Positions 42,967 through 52,326 of a stretch of DNA of 64,000 nt are shown here, in pieces. Position 1 is the first letter of the stretch. The number at the start of each line of letters is the position of its first letter. Source of the stretch: Paenibacillus gyeongsangnamensis (GTDB lineage: Bacteria; Bacillota; Bacilli; Paenibacillales; NBRC-103111); the NCBI RefSeq assembly GCF_027533625.1, contig NZ_JAQAGZ010000006.1, positions 62,001 to 126,000 on the forward strand. The letters are read 5' to 3'. The translations under genes were made by a program, and so were the position numbers. The notes beneath the pieces are model-generated. The model saw nothing but the letters and a program-made list of their open reading frames with translations. It was not told the DNA's origin and did no database searches.

Positions 42967-43647
42967 TTGGAAAAGTTCAACATCGCCATCGATGGCCCGG
43001 CGGGAGCAGGGAAGAGCACCATTGCCCGGCTTGTAGCCGGTGCGCTTGATTTCGTGTATGTGGATACGGGGGCAATGTATCGGGCTGTAACCTGGAAAAT
43101 CAATTCAGCGGGCCTGTCGCCGGAGCAAACATCCGAAATGATCGCACTTACCGAACGGATGAACATCCGTTTAGTGCCCGGAGAGAACGGTCAGATGGTA
43201 TATGTCGACGGAGAAGACGTCACGGGAGTGATTCGAACCGCCGATATAACGGGTAATGTATCAAGAGTAGCATCCATCGCCGATATCCGGCGCATTCTGA
43301 CGGTGAAACAGAAGGAAATGGCCGCTTCCAGAGGCGTCGTTATGGATGGACGCGACATCGGCACGCATGTGCTGCCGGATGCCGAAGTCAAGATTTTTCT
43401 TACCGCCAGCGTGCAGATCCGAGCGGAACGCCGCTATAAGGAGATCCGCGATTCGCAGCCAGAGATTACGCTAGAGCGTTTAGAGCGAGATATTGCCGAA
43501 CGGGACCGTATGGATGAGCAGCGGGAAGCCGCCCCATTGATGCAAGCTCCCGATGCGGTATTGCTTGACACGACGGAGCTGACCGTTCCCGAAGTGGTCG
43601 AACGTATTCTCGAGCTTTGCAAGTCGCACGTCGGTGGAGGGACCTGA
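42967..43647 (+). CDS. cmk: Cytidylate kinase
   Basis: A 226-residue NMP kinase that phosphorylates CMP and dCMP. The P-loop is G10-P-A-G-A-G-K-S-T18. The D-T-G-A-M-Y-R substrate loop and the D-G-R-D-I-G-T segment follow. The TTG start has TAGGAGG 6-12 bases upstream and gives the normal length. It begins the cmk-plsC-ypfD set, as in B. subtilis. Confidence 0.95.
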   Translation: MEKFNIAIDGPAGAGKSTIARLVAGALDFVYVDTGAMYRAVTWKINSAGLSPEQTSEMIALTERMNIRLVPGENGQMVYVDGEDVTGVIRTADITGNVSRVASIADIRRILTVKQKEMAASRGVVMDGRDIGTHVLPDAEVKIFLTASVQIRAERRYKEIRDSQPEITLERLERDIAERDRMDEQREAAPLMQAPDAVLLDTTELTVPEVVERILELCKSHVGGGT

Positions 43648-43648
43648 A

Positions 43649-44230
43649 ATGCTGTATGTTAGCTTTCGCCAGTTGTTCCGGTTCCTGTTCGCTTTCCTGT
43701 TCCGCCTGAAAGCGGAGGGACTTGAGAACATCCCGGACAAAGGTGCTGTGGTCCTGTGCGCCAATCATACGAGCAATCTGGATCCTCCGATTCTGGGGAG
43801 CCCGCTCCGGCGCAAGGTCAATTACATGGCTAAGGCGGAATTGTTCGACGTACCGGTGCTCGGAGCCGTGCTTCCGAAGATCGGAGCTTTCCCTGTGAAG
43901 CGGGGAGGCGTCAGCAAGGAGTCGATTCGGTTGTCCCTTCAGCTGCTGCAGGATGGCAACATCCTTGGGATATTTCCCGAAGGATCGCGCAGCAACGCAG
44001 GCGGCATGGGCAAGAAGGGCGCTGCCAGCTTGGCTTTGAAGTCGGGAGCAATGGTCATTCCCGCAGCGATCGTGGGAGGCTATTCGCTCTTCCGTCAAGT
44101 GAAAGTAATTTACGGACCGCCGCTTGACTTAAGCGAATTCGAAGGCGCCGGCTCCGAAGGCTTGGAGCAAGCCACCGACAAGATCATGTCCGTGATCCGC
44201 GAGATGGCGAAAAGACACGAATCGAAATGA
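43649..44230 (+). CDS. plsC: 1-acyl-sn-glycerol-3-phosphate acyltransferase
   Basis: A 193-residue membrane-bound PlsC that acylates lysophosphatidate to phosphatidate. Catalytic N-H40-T-S-N-L-D45 (H-x4-D) and the F-P-E-G-S-R-S acceptor motif are intact. An N-terminal hydrophobic segment (about residues 6-20) docks it to the membrane. The ATG begins one base after the cmk stop, with GGTGGAGGG upstream. Confidence 0.94.
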   Translation: MLYVSFRQLFRFLFAFLFRLKAEGLENIPDKGAVVLCANHTSNLDPPILGSPLRRKVNYMAKAELFDVPVLGAVLPKIGAFPVKRGGVSKESIRLSLQLLQDGNILGIFPEGSRSNAGGMGKKGAASLALKSGAMVIPAAIVGGYSLFRQVKVIYGPPLDLSEFEGAGSEGLEQATDKIMSVIREMAKRHESK

Positions 44231-44320
44231 GAAATGGTGGAATACTAAGTAAATCATAAGTATGAAGCAATGGTTTAACCCAAATACATTTTGTTGGTAG
44301 TCGTTAAGGAGGGCATGAAG

Positions 44321-45538
44321 ATGTCAGAAGAAATCAAAGACTTGCAAACCGAAGCCAAGGAAGTATCCCAAGAGGAGTCCATGGCGAATGTCAACATTCT
44401 GAAAAAAGGCGATATCGTCACCGGCAAAGTCATTAAAGTCGATGCCGACCAAGCGATCGTGGACGTAGGCTACAAGTATGACGGCGTGATTCCGGTGAAG
44501 GAGCTATCTTCCGTCTCGATTGACAATGCGTCCGAGAGCGTGGAAGTCGGTCAAGAGCTGGAGCTGAAAGTCATTACGATCGATGACAACAAAGAGAAGC
44601 TCGTTCTGTCCAAGCGCGCCATCGAAGGCGAGAAGGCATGGAATAAGCTCAGCGCCGATATGGAGAACAGAACGGTTCTTGAAGCAAAAGTCGCCGAAGT
44701 CGTAAAAGGCGGTTTGGTCGTTGATGTCGGTCTGCGCGGATTCGTGCCCGCGTCCATGGTAGAACGCAATTTCGTTGAAGATTTCAGCGATTACAAAGGC
44801 CGCACGCTCCGTCTCCGCGTGAAGGAAATGGACCGCGAGAAGAACAAAGTGATTCTTTCCCAAAAAGACGTGCTTGATGAGGAATTCGAATCGAAGAAGA
44901 AAGAAACGCTGAGAGGCTTGTCCGTAGGTCAAGAGCTGACCGGTACGGTACAGCGCCTGACCCAGTTCGGCGCCTTCGTTGACATCGGCGGTGTGGACGG
45001 TCTTGTTCATATTTCCGAAATGGCTTGGCATCATGTGGAGACTCCTTCCGAAGTGGTGAAGGAAGGCGACCAAGTGAAGGTGCAAGTGCTGAAGGTCGAC
45101 CCGGAGAACGAGCGCATTTCCCTCAGCATCAAAGCGACTCAGCCGGGACCTTGGCAGCAAGTCAGCAACAGCATTCAAATCGGTTCGATCGTTAGCGGCA
45201 CGGTGAAGCGGTTGGTTCAATTCGGCGCGTTCGTCGAAGTGGCTCCAGGCGTAGAAGGCTTGGTGCACATTTCCCAAATTTCGCACCGCCATATCGCAAC
45301 ACCGTTCGAGGTGCTTAAGGAAGGCCAAGAGGTGCAAGTGAAGGTTCTGGATATGAATCCGGATGAGAAGCGGATTTCCCTCAGCATCAAGGAAACCGAA
45401 GAAGCGCCTGCCCGCGAGCCTAGACAAGAACGCGAGCGCGCGCCGAGACAGCGTGAGTCCGTTGTTCACGAAGAGAACCAAGGGCTTAACCTGACGCTGG
45501 GCGAGCGTTTCGGCGACAAGCTAAGCAAATTCAAGTAA
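44321..45538 (+). CDS. ypfD: S1 domain RNA-binding protein (ribosomal protein S1 homologue, YpfD)
   Basis: A 405-residue protein with four S1 OB-fold repeats (roughly residues 20-90, 105-170, 190-258 and 275-345), each with the G-x-V and G-A-F-V-D or similar motifs. It has an acidic N-terminus and an Arg/Glu-rich tail. It is shorter than the six-repeat E. coli S1, as is typical of this phylum. The ATG at 44321 is preferred because AAGGAGGG lies 7 bases upstream; the earlier ATG is too close. Confidence 0.92.
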   Translation: MSEEIKDLQTEAKEVSQEESMANVNILKKGDIVTGKVIKVDADQAIVDVGYKYDGVIPVKELSSVSIDNASESVEVGQELELKVITIDDNKEKLVLSKRAIEGEKAWNKLSADMENRTVLEAKVAEVVKGGLVVDVGLRGFVPASMVERNFVEDFSDYKGRTLRLRVKEMDREKNKVILSQKDVLDEEFESKKKETLRGLSVGQELTGTVQRLTQFGAFVDIGGVDGLVHISEMAWHHVETPSEVVKEGDQVKVQVLKVDPENERISLSIKATQPGPWQQVSNSIQIGSIVSGTVKRLVQFGAFVEVAPGVEGLVHISQISHRHIATPFEVLKEGQEVQVKVLDMNPDEKRISLSIKETEEAPAREPRQERERAPRQRESVVHEENQGLNLTLGERFGDKLSKFK

Positions 45539-45563
45539 GTTTCAGGCGAAAAGAGGAAACGGA

Positions 45564-46631
45564 GTGCGCATTCCAAGAAAGATGGAACATGTCCAGTATG
45601 CGCTGCAGCTGGGACAGAGCGGGGAGCACGGCTTCGGCGATATGAAGCTGGTGCCGAATTGCCTTCCCGGCATCGCCTCCGAACAAATTTCATTGCATAC
45701 CCGAATCGGCGAACTCTCCTTGAGCTCGCCGATTCTTATTAATGCAATGACCGGAGGGGCCCGGGAAACCGAAGCCATCAACCGCGAGCTGGCCGTCGCG
45801 GCCCGGGAGACGGGAATCGCCATGGCGGTTGGATCGCAAATGTCCGCTTTGAAAAATCCAGAGACGGCTTCGAGCTACAAGATTGTCCGCGAGGTGAATC
45901 CGCACGGTAAGGTGTTCGGCAATTTGGGCAGCGAAGCGACGCTGGAACAGGCTTTACGGGCTGTCGAGATGCTCCGGGCGGATGCACTGCAAATTCATTT
46001 GAATGTGATGCAGGAATTGATTATGCCCGAAGGAGACCGTGATTTTCGCGGCATGCTGGAGCGGGTGCGGACGATCGTGGAGAACGTCGGCGTCCCGGTT
46101 ATCGTCAAGGAGGTCGGCTTCGGAATGGCCCGTGAAGGAGCGGAGAAGCTGCTTCAAGCGGGCGTACGCATCCTCGATGTAGGCGGTTCAGGGGGGACGA
46201 ATTTCGCGGCGATCGAGAATGCCCGGCGGGAGACACCCATGGATTGGCTGAACGATTGGGGCTGCAAGACGAGCATCTCCCTTCTTGAAGTGCTGGAGAC
46301 TGCACGAAGGGGAGGCCAAGAGGCAGCGGTCATTGCCACGGGCGGTATCTCCCGCTCGATTGATATATGCAAAGCATTAACGCTGGGCGCTTCGGCCGTC
46401 GGCATGGCAGGAGCCATACTTAAGGTGCTGCGGACGGAAGGCACTCCGGCGCTTATTGCTTTTATCCTGAGGCTTCATGATGAATTGAGGCTTCTGATGA
46501 CCGCTCTCGGTGCGTGCACCGTCGATGAGCTGCGTAATGCTCCCATCGTTATCCAAGGAGAGACGGCGGCGTGGTGTTCCGCCCGCGGCATCGAGCTCGC
46601 CCGGTATGCCGGCAGGAACGGCTTATCCTAA
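45564..46631 (+). CDS. fni: Type 2 isopentenyl-diphosphate delta-isomerase
   Basis: A 355-residue FMN- and NADPH-dependent isomerase of IPP and DMAPP. Features include the N-terminal R-K-M-E-H motif, the M-T-G-G substrate loop, H-L-N residues near 150, and the phosphate-binding D-V-G-G-S-G-G-T and A-T-G-G-I glycine motifs. The start is GTG. Supply of prenyl units fits the downstream hepS/menaquinone genes. Confidence 0.94.
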   Translation: MRIPRKMEHVQYALQLGQSGEHGFGDMKLVPNCLPGIASEQISLHTRIGELSLSSPILINAMTGGARETEAINRELAVAARETGIAMAVGSQMSALKNPETASSYKIVREVNPHGKVFGNLGSEATLEQALRAVEMLRADALQIHLNVMQELIMPEGDRDFRGMLERVRTIVENVGVPVIVKEVGFGMAREGAEKLLQAGVRILDVGGSGGTNFAAIENARRETPMDWLNDWGCKTSISLLEVLETARRGGQEAAVIATGGISRSIDICKALTLGASAVGMAGAILKVLRTEGTPALIAFILRLHDELRLLMTALGACTVDELRNAPIVIQGETAAWCSARGIELARYAGRNGLS

Positions 46632-46701
46632 CACGACTAAATATTAAAAATTCAGCCATACTAAGGAAAAGTCAAACATGCTTTTCTATGGGTGGGTGCG
46701 A

Positions 46702-47388
46702 ATGAATGAAGGATATTTAACATTGCTGCTCATGCTGGTGGCGCTCATTTTATTCGCAAGCGGCTGGAAAGACATTATATTAAGAGGTATTACTCGTACG
46801 AGTCTACTTCTTTTTTTTGTTTTTTGGGCAGTGGCTATGCGATGGTCGTTTCATTGGCATGATTGGCAGATTGACGGCTGCGTTCTGCTGCTTTCCGTTA
46901 CGGTGGTGTGGGGACTACGGCATACACATGGATGGCTTCTGCGCACGCACGTGCTCTCTGTCGGTTTGCTGCTCGGATCGGTTGCTTTCTTTTTGAAAGA
47001 AAGCTTGCATGTGCTTCCGGGTTTGCTGCTTGCCGGCAGCACCTATACGGAAGCGGCGTTTACCGGAAGCTTGGCGGCTGTTCTGCTGCGCCGTCCGTTC
47101 GCTCAGCTTGCGGCTCTCTCCCTGGGGCTCTTGACAGGCGATTTACTGTATGGAGTATCGCATCATGAGCATAAACCCGTCCGCTGGGGCGACGCCGGAT
47201 TTCAGGATAACTGGTGGGAGGCTGTATTTCTGACCAGAGGGATCTCCCTGCTGCTCGAAGGCGCCATGAGCGGCCTGCGCAGGCTGTGGGAGCATGCAAG
47301 AAGCCGCGGAACGACGGAGAACGCATCCTCGGATAGCGAAATTGCACCCGGGAAGGAGGCGGAGCCTGATGTGGGCCTGGCTGATTGA
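46702..47388 (+). CDS. yphA: YphA-family membrane protein
   Basis: A 228-residue polytopic protein with about six transmembrane helices and a charged C-terminal tail (after about residue 195). Position between fni and the YIEGIA gene and the hydropathy pattern fit YphA. Function is unknown. The ATG at 46702 has GGGTGGGTG upstream; an ATG at 46678 in the same frame is an alternative. It overlaps the next gene by 20 bases. Confidence 0.68.
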   Translation: MNEGYLTLLLMLVALILFASGWKDIILRGITRTSLLLFFVFWAVAMRWSFHWHDWQIDGCVLLLSVTVVWGLRHTHGWLLRTHVLSVGLLLGSVAFFLKESLHVLPGLLLAGSTYTEAAFTGSLAAVLLRRPFAQLAALSLGLLTGDLLYGVSHHEHKPVRWGDAGFQDNWWEAVFLTRGISLLLEGAMSGLRRLWEHARSRGTTENASSDSEIAPGKEAEPDVGLAD

Positions 47389-48283
47389 GCAAAAATATAC
47401 GGTCGGCATTATCGTGGGCGTGATCTTCGGGATGATCACCAGACTCAGCATGCTTCGCACGGATTACCGGCAGTATCCGACTTATCCTCACGGACGAATC
47501 ATTCATCTGTCGCTCGGTTTGATTGCCGCCGGTCTTGGAGCCGTAGCCGTGCCTTCGCTGCTCGATAAGAACTACACGGCGATCACGTTTCTGGCGATGG
47601 CTGCCCAGCAGTTTCGCGATGTGCGCAATATGGAACGCCAGACGTTAGCCCAAATTGACAGCATGGAGCTTGTCCCCCGCGGCGCGACCTACATTGAAGG
47701 GATCGCCATGGTATTCGAGGGGCGCAATTACCTCGTCATCTTTGCCGCTTTCGTCAGTTCGTTTTTCAGCATCGTCTGGGCCTGGTATTGGGGAATTGCC
47801 GGAGGAATAGCGGCGGTTATCTTAACGAACGTTTTTAAGACGGGAAAAAGCATCAGAGCCATTGCGGAAGTGGCGCAGGGAAAGGTACGGCTGGACGGAC
47901 CTAGTCTGTTCGTGGACGATATTTATATCATGAACGTAGGACTTAGCGACTCCCAGAAGGTCATTGGGGAGCGAGCGCTCGGTCTGGTCCTGACCCCGAA
48001 GAACAAGAACAGCCGGGTGACGCTGGCGAATCCGGGCCAGAGGCAGGCGCTGCTGCATGACGCATCGACGATTCTCGGCGTTTACCGGGACGAAGGCGAG
48101 CCTTCCCTGCTTCCGCTGGCCAAGCTGAATTTGAAGGACGGGCGTCTTGCGCTCCTGCTGCTGCCGCAAGAGCGGGATGCGTCCAAGGCGGTCGAGCTAG
48201 TCAAGAATTCTCCGATTCTGGAGAGCGCCATCCGGATGCCTTCGGAAGCGGATGTACAGCCGTCAGGAAAGGCGGGAAGCTGA
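47369..48283 (+). CDS. YIEGIA family membrane protein
   Basis: A 304-residue protein containing the eponymous Y-I-E-G-I-A motif near residue 110. Three to four transmembrane helices lie in the first 170 residues, and a soluble C-terminal domain follows. The family is found in endospore formers and is thought to form a membrane complex with a small capping subunit, which is encoded next. The ATG is preceded by AAGGAGG and overlaps yphA by 20 bases. Confidence 0.85.
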   Translation: MWAWLIEQKYTVGIIVGVIFGMITRLSMLRTDYRQYPTYPHGRIIHLSLGLIAAGLGAVAVPSLLDKNYTAITFLAMAAQQFRDVRNMERQTLAQIDSMELVPRGATYIEGIAMVFEGRNYLVIFAAFVSSFFSIVWAWYWGIAGGIAAVILTNVFKTGKSIRAIAEVAQGKVRLDGPSLFVDDIYIMNVGLSDSQKVIGERALGLVLTPKNKNSRVTLANPGQRQALLHDASTILGVYRDEGEPSLLPLAKLNLKDGRLALLLLPQERDASKAVELVKNSPILESAIRMPSEADVQPSGKAGS

Positions 48284-48286
48284 TTT

Positions 48287-48463
48287 ATGGGACAAATTAT
48301 GGCGGTAGTTACGACAGATAAAGACAGAGTTGGCGGCGGGGCTCCGATCTTCATTGTCGGAACGGCGGACGAGCAGCAGAAGGTGGCGTTCCTGCTGGAA
48401 AAAATATTGGATGCTTCCACACACGATCTGCTAAACGGGACATTGATCATTGTGAAGCACTAG
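48287..48463 (+). CDS. Capping-complex subunit for YIEGIA
   Basis: A 58-residue protein (M-G-Q-I-M-A-V-V-T-T ... I-I-V-K-H), read directly from the sequence. It starts three bases after the stop of the YIEGIA gene and agrees in size and position with the small partner annotated as capping complex subunit for YIEGIA. It contains a G-G-G-A-P-I-F-I-V-G core. Co-translation with the membrane partner is likely. Confidence 0.75.
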   Translation: MGQIMAVVTTDKDRVGGGAPIFIVGTADEQQKVAFLLEKILDASTHDLLNGTLIIVKH

Positions 48464-48508
48464 AAGTCCGGTGAATAGCGGAACCCCGATGGCAAGATGG
48501 CAAGTTCA

Positions 48509-48537
48509 TTTACTAACGCACCAGTATTTGTTATAAT
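48509..48537 (+). promoter_or_regulatory. Sigma-A promoter of der
   Basis: TTTACT and TATAAT are 17 bases apart, with an extended TGT before the -10. Confidence 0.7.
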
Positions 48538-48620
48538 GGCTTAGCTTTAATTCGAATCCAAGTCAGTCTTTGATTGGTTTGCAGCGCCCTGAGGGTGTGA
48601 GATAGAAGGGAATGAAGGAA

Positions 48621-49943
48621 ATGGCAAGGCCTATTGTAGCTATTGTAGGTAGACCCAATGTCGGCAAGTCGACCATATTCAACCGGATTATCGGAGATAA
48701 GCTGGCCATCGTGGAGGATAAGCCGGGTGTAACCCGCGACCGTCTGTACGGCAGGGGGGAGTGGCTGAACCGAGAATTCAGCGTCATTGATACCGGAGGT
48801 ATCGAGATCGAAGGCGAGGATTACATTATGCGCTCCGTTCGCATGCAGGCGGAGCTGGCCATCGAAGAGGCGGACGTCATTATTTTCATGGTGGACGCCA
48901 AGGCAGGGATCACCCCGGCGGACAGCGAAGTGGCCGAAATGCTTTTCCGAGCGAAGAAGCCGATCATCATCGCCGTGAACAAGGTGGACAATCTGCAGCG
49001 GATGGACGACATCTATGAGTTTTACAGCCTCGGCTTCCCGGTCGTCGTCGGGATTTCGGGTTCCCACGGAACGGGGATCGGCGATTTGCTGGATGAGGTC
49101 ATTCAGCATTTCCCGGATACGACCGAGGAGGAATACGGCGAGGATGTCATTAAAGTGGCGCTCATCGGCCGTCCGAATGTAGGTAAATCGTCCATGGTGA
49201 ACGCCATCCTCGGCGAAGAACGCGTCATTGTCAGCGACATTGCCGGTACGACCCGTGACGCCATTGACACACCGTTCGAGAAGGACGGTCAGAAATACGT
49301 AATTATCGACACCGCCGGTATGCGTAAACGGGGCAAGGTGTATGAGACTACGGAGAAATACAGCGTCATGCGGGCGATGAAAGCCATCGAACGCGCCGAT
49401 GTCGTGCTTGTGGTCATCGACGGGGAGGAAGGCATCATCGAGCAGGACAAGCATATCGCGGGTTATGCTCACGATGCCGGCAAAGCGTCGGTCTTCGTCG
49501 TCAACAAATGGGATATCGTCGAGAAGGACGACAAGACGATGCACCAGTTTACCCAAAAGATCCGGGACCATTTCTTATTTATGACATACGCGCCGGTCGT
49601 CTATGTATCCGCCAAGACGAAGCAGCGTCTCCATAAGCTGCTCCCGGTCGTAAACAGCGTGGCGGAGCAGCATGCGCTCCGCATCCAAACACATGTGCTC
49701 AACGACGTGCTCTCCGATGCGGTCGCGATCAACCCGCCGCCGACGGACAAGGGCAAGCGCCTCAAGATCAATTATGGAACGCAGGTCGCGGTCAAGCCTC
49801 CGACCATCATCTTCTTCGTAAACGATCCGGAGCTGATGCATTTCTCTTATCAGCGTTATCTGGAAAATAAGATTCGTGCCGCCTTCGGCTTTGAAGGGAC
49901 ACCCCTTCGTTTATATACACGAAGAAAATCGGATGATGAATAG
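48621..49943 (+). CDS. der: GTPase Der (EngA)
   Basis: A 440-residue ribosome-assembly GTPase with two GTPase domains in tandem, each with the G-R-P-N-V-G-K-S P-loop (near residues 8 and 176), D-x-x-G and N-K-x-D motifs, and a C-terminal KH-like domain. It acts in maturation of the 50S subunit. The ATG at 48621 gives the [12 protein letters not shown] start of the family; an ATG nine bases upstream is possible. Confidence 0.96.
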   Translation: MARPIVAIVGRPNVGKSTIFNRIIGDKLAIVEDKPGVTRDRLYGRGEWLNREFSVIDTGGIEIEGEDYIMRSVRMQAELAIEEADVIIFMVDAKAGITPADSEVAEMLFRAKKPIIIAVNKVDNLQRMDDIYEFYSLGFPVVVGISGSHGTGIGDLLDEVIQHFPDTTEEEYGEDVIKVALIGRPNVGKSSMVNAILGEERVIVSDIAGTTRDAIDTPFEKDGQKYVIIDTAGMRKRGKVYETTEKYSVMRAMKAIERADVVLVVIDGEEGIIEQDKHIAGYAHDAGKASVFVVNKWDIVEKDDKTMHQFTQKIRDHFLFMTYAPVVYVSAKTKQRLHKLLPVVNSVAEQHALRIQTHVLNDVLSDAVAINPPPTDKGKRLKINYGTQVAVKPPTIIFFVNDPELMHFSYQRYLENKIRAAFGFEGTPLRLYTRRKSDDE

Positions 49944-49955
49944 GAGAGATGAGAC

Positions 49956-50555
49956 TTGATAGGCTACGTTTCGCTGCTGATCGGATATTTGCTCGGTTCG
50001 GTCAGCTTCAGCTATTTGGCGGGAAGGCTGCTTAAAGGAATCGATATTCGCCAGCATGGCAGCGGGAACGCGGGAGCTACGAATACGCTCCGCGTTCTCG
50101 GCAAAGGCCCCGGCATCGCCGTGCTGCTCCTGGACGGCTTGAAAGGGGTCGCTGCCGTCCTGATCGGGAGCGCGCTCAGCGGAGGGAATCCGCTTGTGGA
50201 AGTGCTGGCCGGCGTCTGCGTCATAGCCGGTCACAACTGGCCTGTCTTCTTCGGCTTCCGGGGAGGCAAAGGGATTGCCACGACGGTTGGCGTCATGGCT
50301 TCGCTGGCTTTTATTCCGGCGCTGATCGCCGGGGTTATCGCGATTATAGTTATTGCGGTTACGCGTTATGTTTCGCTCGGCTCGCTGCTGCTTACGGCAC
50401 TTTTACCGATTTTTATATGGATAATGCATAAGCCGACCGAAATCTTCGTGCTTAGCCTGATTCTGTTCGTCTTTGCCTGGGTAAGGCACAGAAGCAATAT
50501 TGTGAAGCTGGTAAAGGGCAAAGAGAACAAGCTCGGCGCCAAAAAGTCGGCTTAA
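49956..50555 (+). CDS. plsY: Glycerol-3-phosphate acyltransferase PlsY
   Basis: A 199-residue integral membrane enzyme that acylates glycerol 3-phosphate using acyl-phosphate. The conserved loops S-G-N-x-G-A-T-N, G-H-N-W-P-x-F and F-x-G-G-K-G are all present. The TTG start is 12 bases after der with a GGAGAGATG site upstream. With gpsA next, the two form the phospholipid entry step. Confidence 0.95.
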   Translation: MIGYVSLLIGYLLGSVSFSYLAGRLLKGIDIRQHGSGNAGATNTLRVLGKGPGIAVLLLDGLKGVAAVLIGSALSGGNPLVEVLAGVCVIAGHNWPVFFGFRGGKGIATTVGVMASLAFIPALIAGVIAIIVIAVTRYVSLGSLLLTALLPIFIWIMHKPTEIFVLSLILFVFAWVRHRSNIVKLVKGKENKLGAKKSA

Positions 50556-50578
50556 CGGATAAGCAGGGGGTGCCCGAA

Positions 50579-51595
50579 TTGTTGAGTCAAGGCAGGATAA
50601 AAACGGCGGTCCTGGTCGCCGGGAGCTGGGGAACGGCGATCGCATCCGTCCTTGCGGACAACGGTCATGAGGTTTGGCTGTGGACGCGCAATGAATCGCA
50701 GGCGGCCGAAATCAACGCCTCTCATAGAAACAGCCGGTTCTTAAGCGATGCCGTGCTGTCGCCTTCCATCCGATCAACGGTATCGATGGAGGAAGCGGCT
50801 AAGGATGCGGCAGCGGTTTTTATTGTCGCTCCTTCCTCCGCCATGCGCGAAGTGGCGGCGAGTATCAGGCCGCATCTAGGAAAGGATACGCTTGTCGTTC
50901 ATGCGACGAAAGGTTTTGAAATCGGTTCGCTCAAGCGAATGAGCGAAGTGATCGCCGAAGAGCTGCCGGCCTACGATCCTCGCCGGATTGTCGTACTCTC
51001 CGGCCCCAGCCATGCCGAGGAAGTGATCCGGCGCTGTCCTACGACCATTGTGGTGGCTGCGGATGAGCTGGCGGCTGCCGAGAGTGCCCAGGATTTGTTG
51101 ATCAACTCGGATTTCCGCGTCTATACGAACGATGACGTGGTCGGCGTTGAAGTCGGGGGCGCACTGAAAAATATCATCGCACTCGGAGCCGGATTGTCGG
51201 ACGGCCTGGGCTTCGGCGACAATGCCAAGGCAGCGCTGCTAACGCGGGGCCTTGCCGAAATTACGCGTCTCGGTATGGCCATGGGCGGCGATCCGATGAC
51301 ATTCTCGGGATTGGCGGGTATCGGAGACCTGGTCGTTACTTGTACGAGCCGGCACAGCCGCAACTGGAGGGCAGGCTCGATGCTTGCTCAAGGATTGTCC
51401 CTTGAAGAGGTGTTGAGCCGGTTGGGCATGGTGGTGGAAGGTGTGCGCACAACGCAGGCCGCCTATCGCCTGGCCATGCAATATAAGATTACGATGCCGA
51501 TTACGGCGGAGCTGCACCGGGTCTTATTCGAGGGGAAGGATCCGAAAACGGCCGTGGAGGATTTGATGGAACGGGACCGCAAGCATGAAAATTAA
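50579..51595 (+). CDS. gpsA: Glycerol-3-phosphate dehydrogenase [NAD(P)+]
   Basis: A 338-residue enzyme reducing DHAP to sn-glycerol 3-phosphate. The family motifs G-P-S-H-A-E-E, catalytic Lys in A-L-K-N, and G-D-N-A-K are present. The nucleotide-binding fingerprint, usually G-A-G-S-W-G, reads V13-A-G-S-W-G here. The start is uncertain: TTG at 50579 or 50582 fits the GGGGG ribosome site better than GTG at 50570. plsY precedes it by about 20 bases. Confidence 0.92.
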   Translation: MLSQGRIKTAVLVAGSWGTAIASVLADNGHEVWLWTRNESQAAEINASHRNSRFLSDAVLSPSIRSTVSMEEAAKDAAAVFIVAPSSAMREVAASIRPHLGKDTLVVHATKGFEIGSLKRMSEVIAEELPAYDPRRIVVLSGPSHAEEVIRRCPTTIVVAADELAAAESAQDLLINSDFRVYTNDDVVGVEVGGALKNIIALGAGLSDGLGFGDNAKAALLTRGLAEITRLGMAMGGDPMTFSGLAGIGDLVVTCTSRHSRNWRAGSMLAQGLSLEEVLSRLGMVVEGVRTTQAAYRLAMQYKITMPITAELHRVLFEGKDPKTAVEDLMERDRKHEN

Positions 51596-51675
51596 GCTGA
51601 GCGGCAGGCCGGATACGGGCGATTTGAAAGGATAGACATGCGCCTACACGGGAAGGCGGAGAACATCATATAATA

Positions 51676-51732
51676 CCTCAGACGCAACGCGATTGCCGCC
51701 CGACCGGCGGTGACAACGCAGTCAGTCTGAGG
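51676..51732 (+). promoter_or_regulatory. Leader stem-loop covering the spoVIF ribosome site
   Basis: CCTCAGAC (51676-51683) pairs perfectly with GTCTGAGG (51725-51732); the latter overlaps the TGAGGAGG Shine-Dalgarno. An inner GCCGCC/GGCGGT helix lies in the loop. Confidence 0.5.
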
Positions 51733-51743
51733 AGGATCGTTCC

Positions 51744-52022
51744 ATGCCTGACAAAAATATGCCAAAAGACGTGCTGAACGTCGTCAAGAAAAAGACCGGC
51801 AAGAACGTTACGGAGAAGGACATCTACAAGCTGGCGAGCGGCGTAAAGCCTTCCACCATCCAGAGCGATGCGCAGCTTCGGCAGCTGATCAAACAGGTTG
51901 CGGGCCTGGTGAATGTTCCGGTATCCGAGCAAACGACGATTGAATTGATCGATGCGATCAAGAGCAGCAAGCTGAACACAAACAACCTGGAATCGCTCAT
52001 GAAAATGATCATGAAGAAGTAA
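51744..52022 (+). CDS. spoVIF: Stage VI sporulation protein F
   Basis: A 92-residue SpoVIF homologue. In Bacillus this mother-cell protein supports late coat assembly through GerE. The conserved core includes D-V-L-N-V-V-K-K-K-T-G-K and the Q-L-R-Q-L-I-K-Q-V region. The gene lies 148 bases after gpsA with its own leader, which contains a stem over the ribosome site. Confidence 0.88.
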   Translation: MPDKNMPKDVLNVVKKKTGKNVTEKDIYKLASGVKPSTIQSDAQLRQLIKQVAGLVNVPVSEQTTIELIDAIKSSKLNTNNLESLMKMIMKK

Positions 52023-52125
52023 AACTTACAGTTTTATGGCATGAGCCGCGGTTCTGCGCGCTCATGCTTTTTTTGTGTTATGATGGAGATATCTGTATGT
52101 ATATTCAGGGGGTTGAACGTTCTTT

Positions 52126-52305
52126 ATGTCATCGCTGGACAAGATGTGGGCATCGTTTATCGCCATCGGTCTGATGGTGCTTGCTTCCTTTCTCATTACT
52201 TTTGCACGGACCCGGACGAAGGGGGCGGTGCGGATCGTCTTGTCCGCCGTTGCTTTCGTTATGTTTATTCCGATCATGTTATATATGCTCATATCAATGT
52301 TCTAG
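52126..52305 (+). CDS. yphE: DUF2768 small membrane protein (YphE-like)
   Basis: A 59-residue protein, read directly from the sequence (starts M-S-S-L-D-K-M-W-A-S-F). It has two transmembrane helices with a basic R-T-R-T-K-G loop between them, the DUF2768 topology. In B. subtilis YphE occupies the same interval between gpsA and spoIVA. No biochemical function is known. A GGGGG stretch lies about 13 bases before the ATG. Confidence 0.75.
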   Translation: MSSLDKMWASFIAIGLMVLASFLITFARTRTKGAVRIVLSAVAFVMFIPIMLYMLISMF

Positions 52306-52326
52306 GATAAAGGAGTCACAGGCCGT

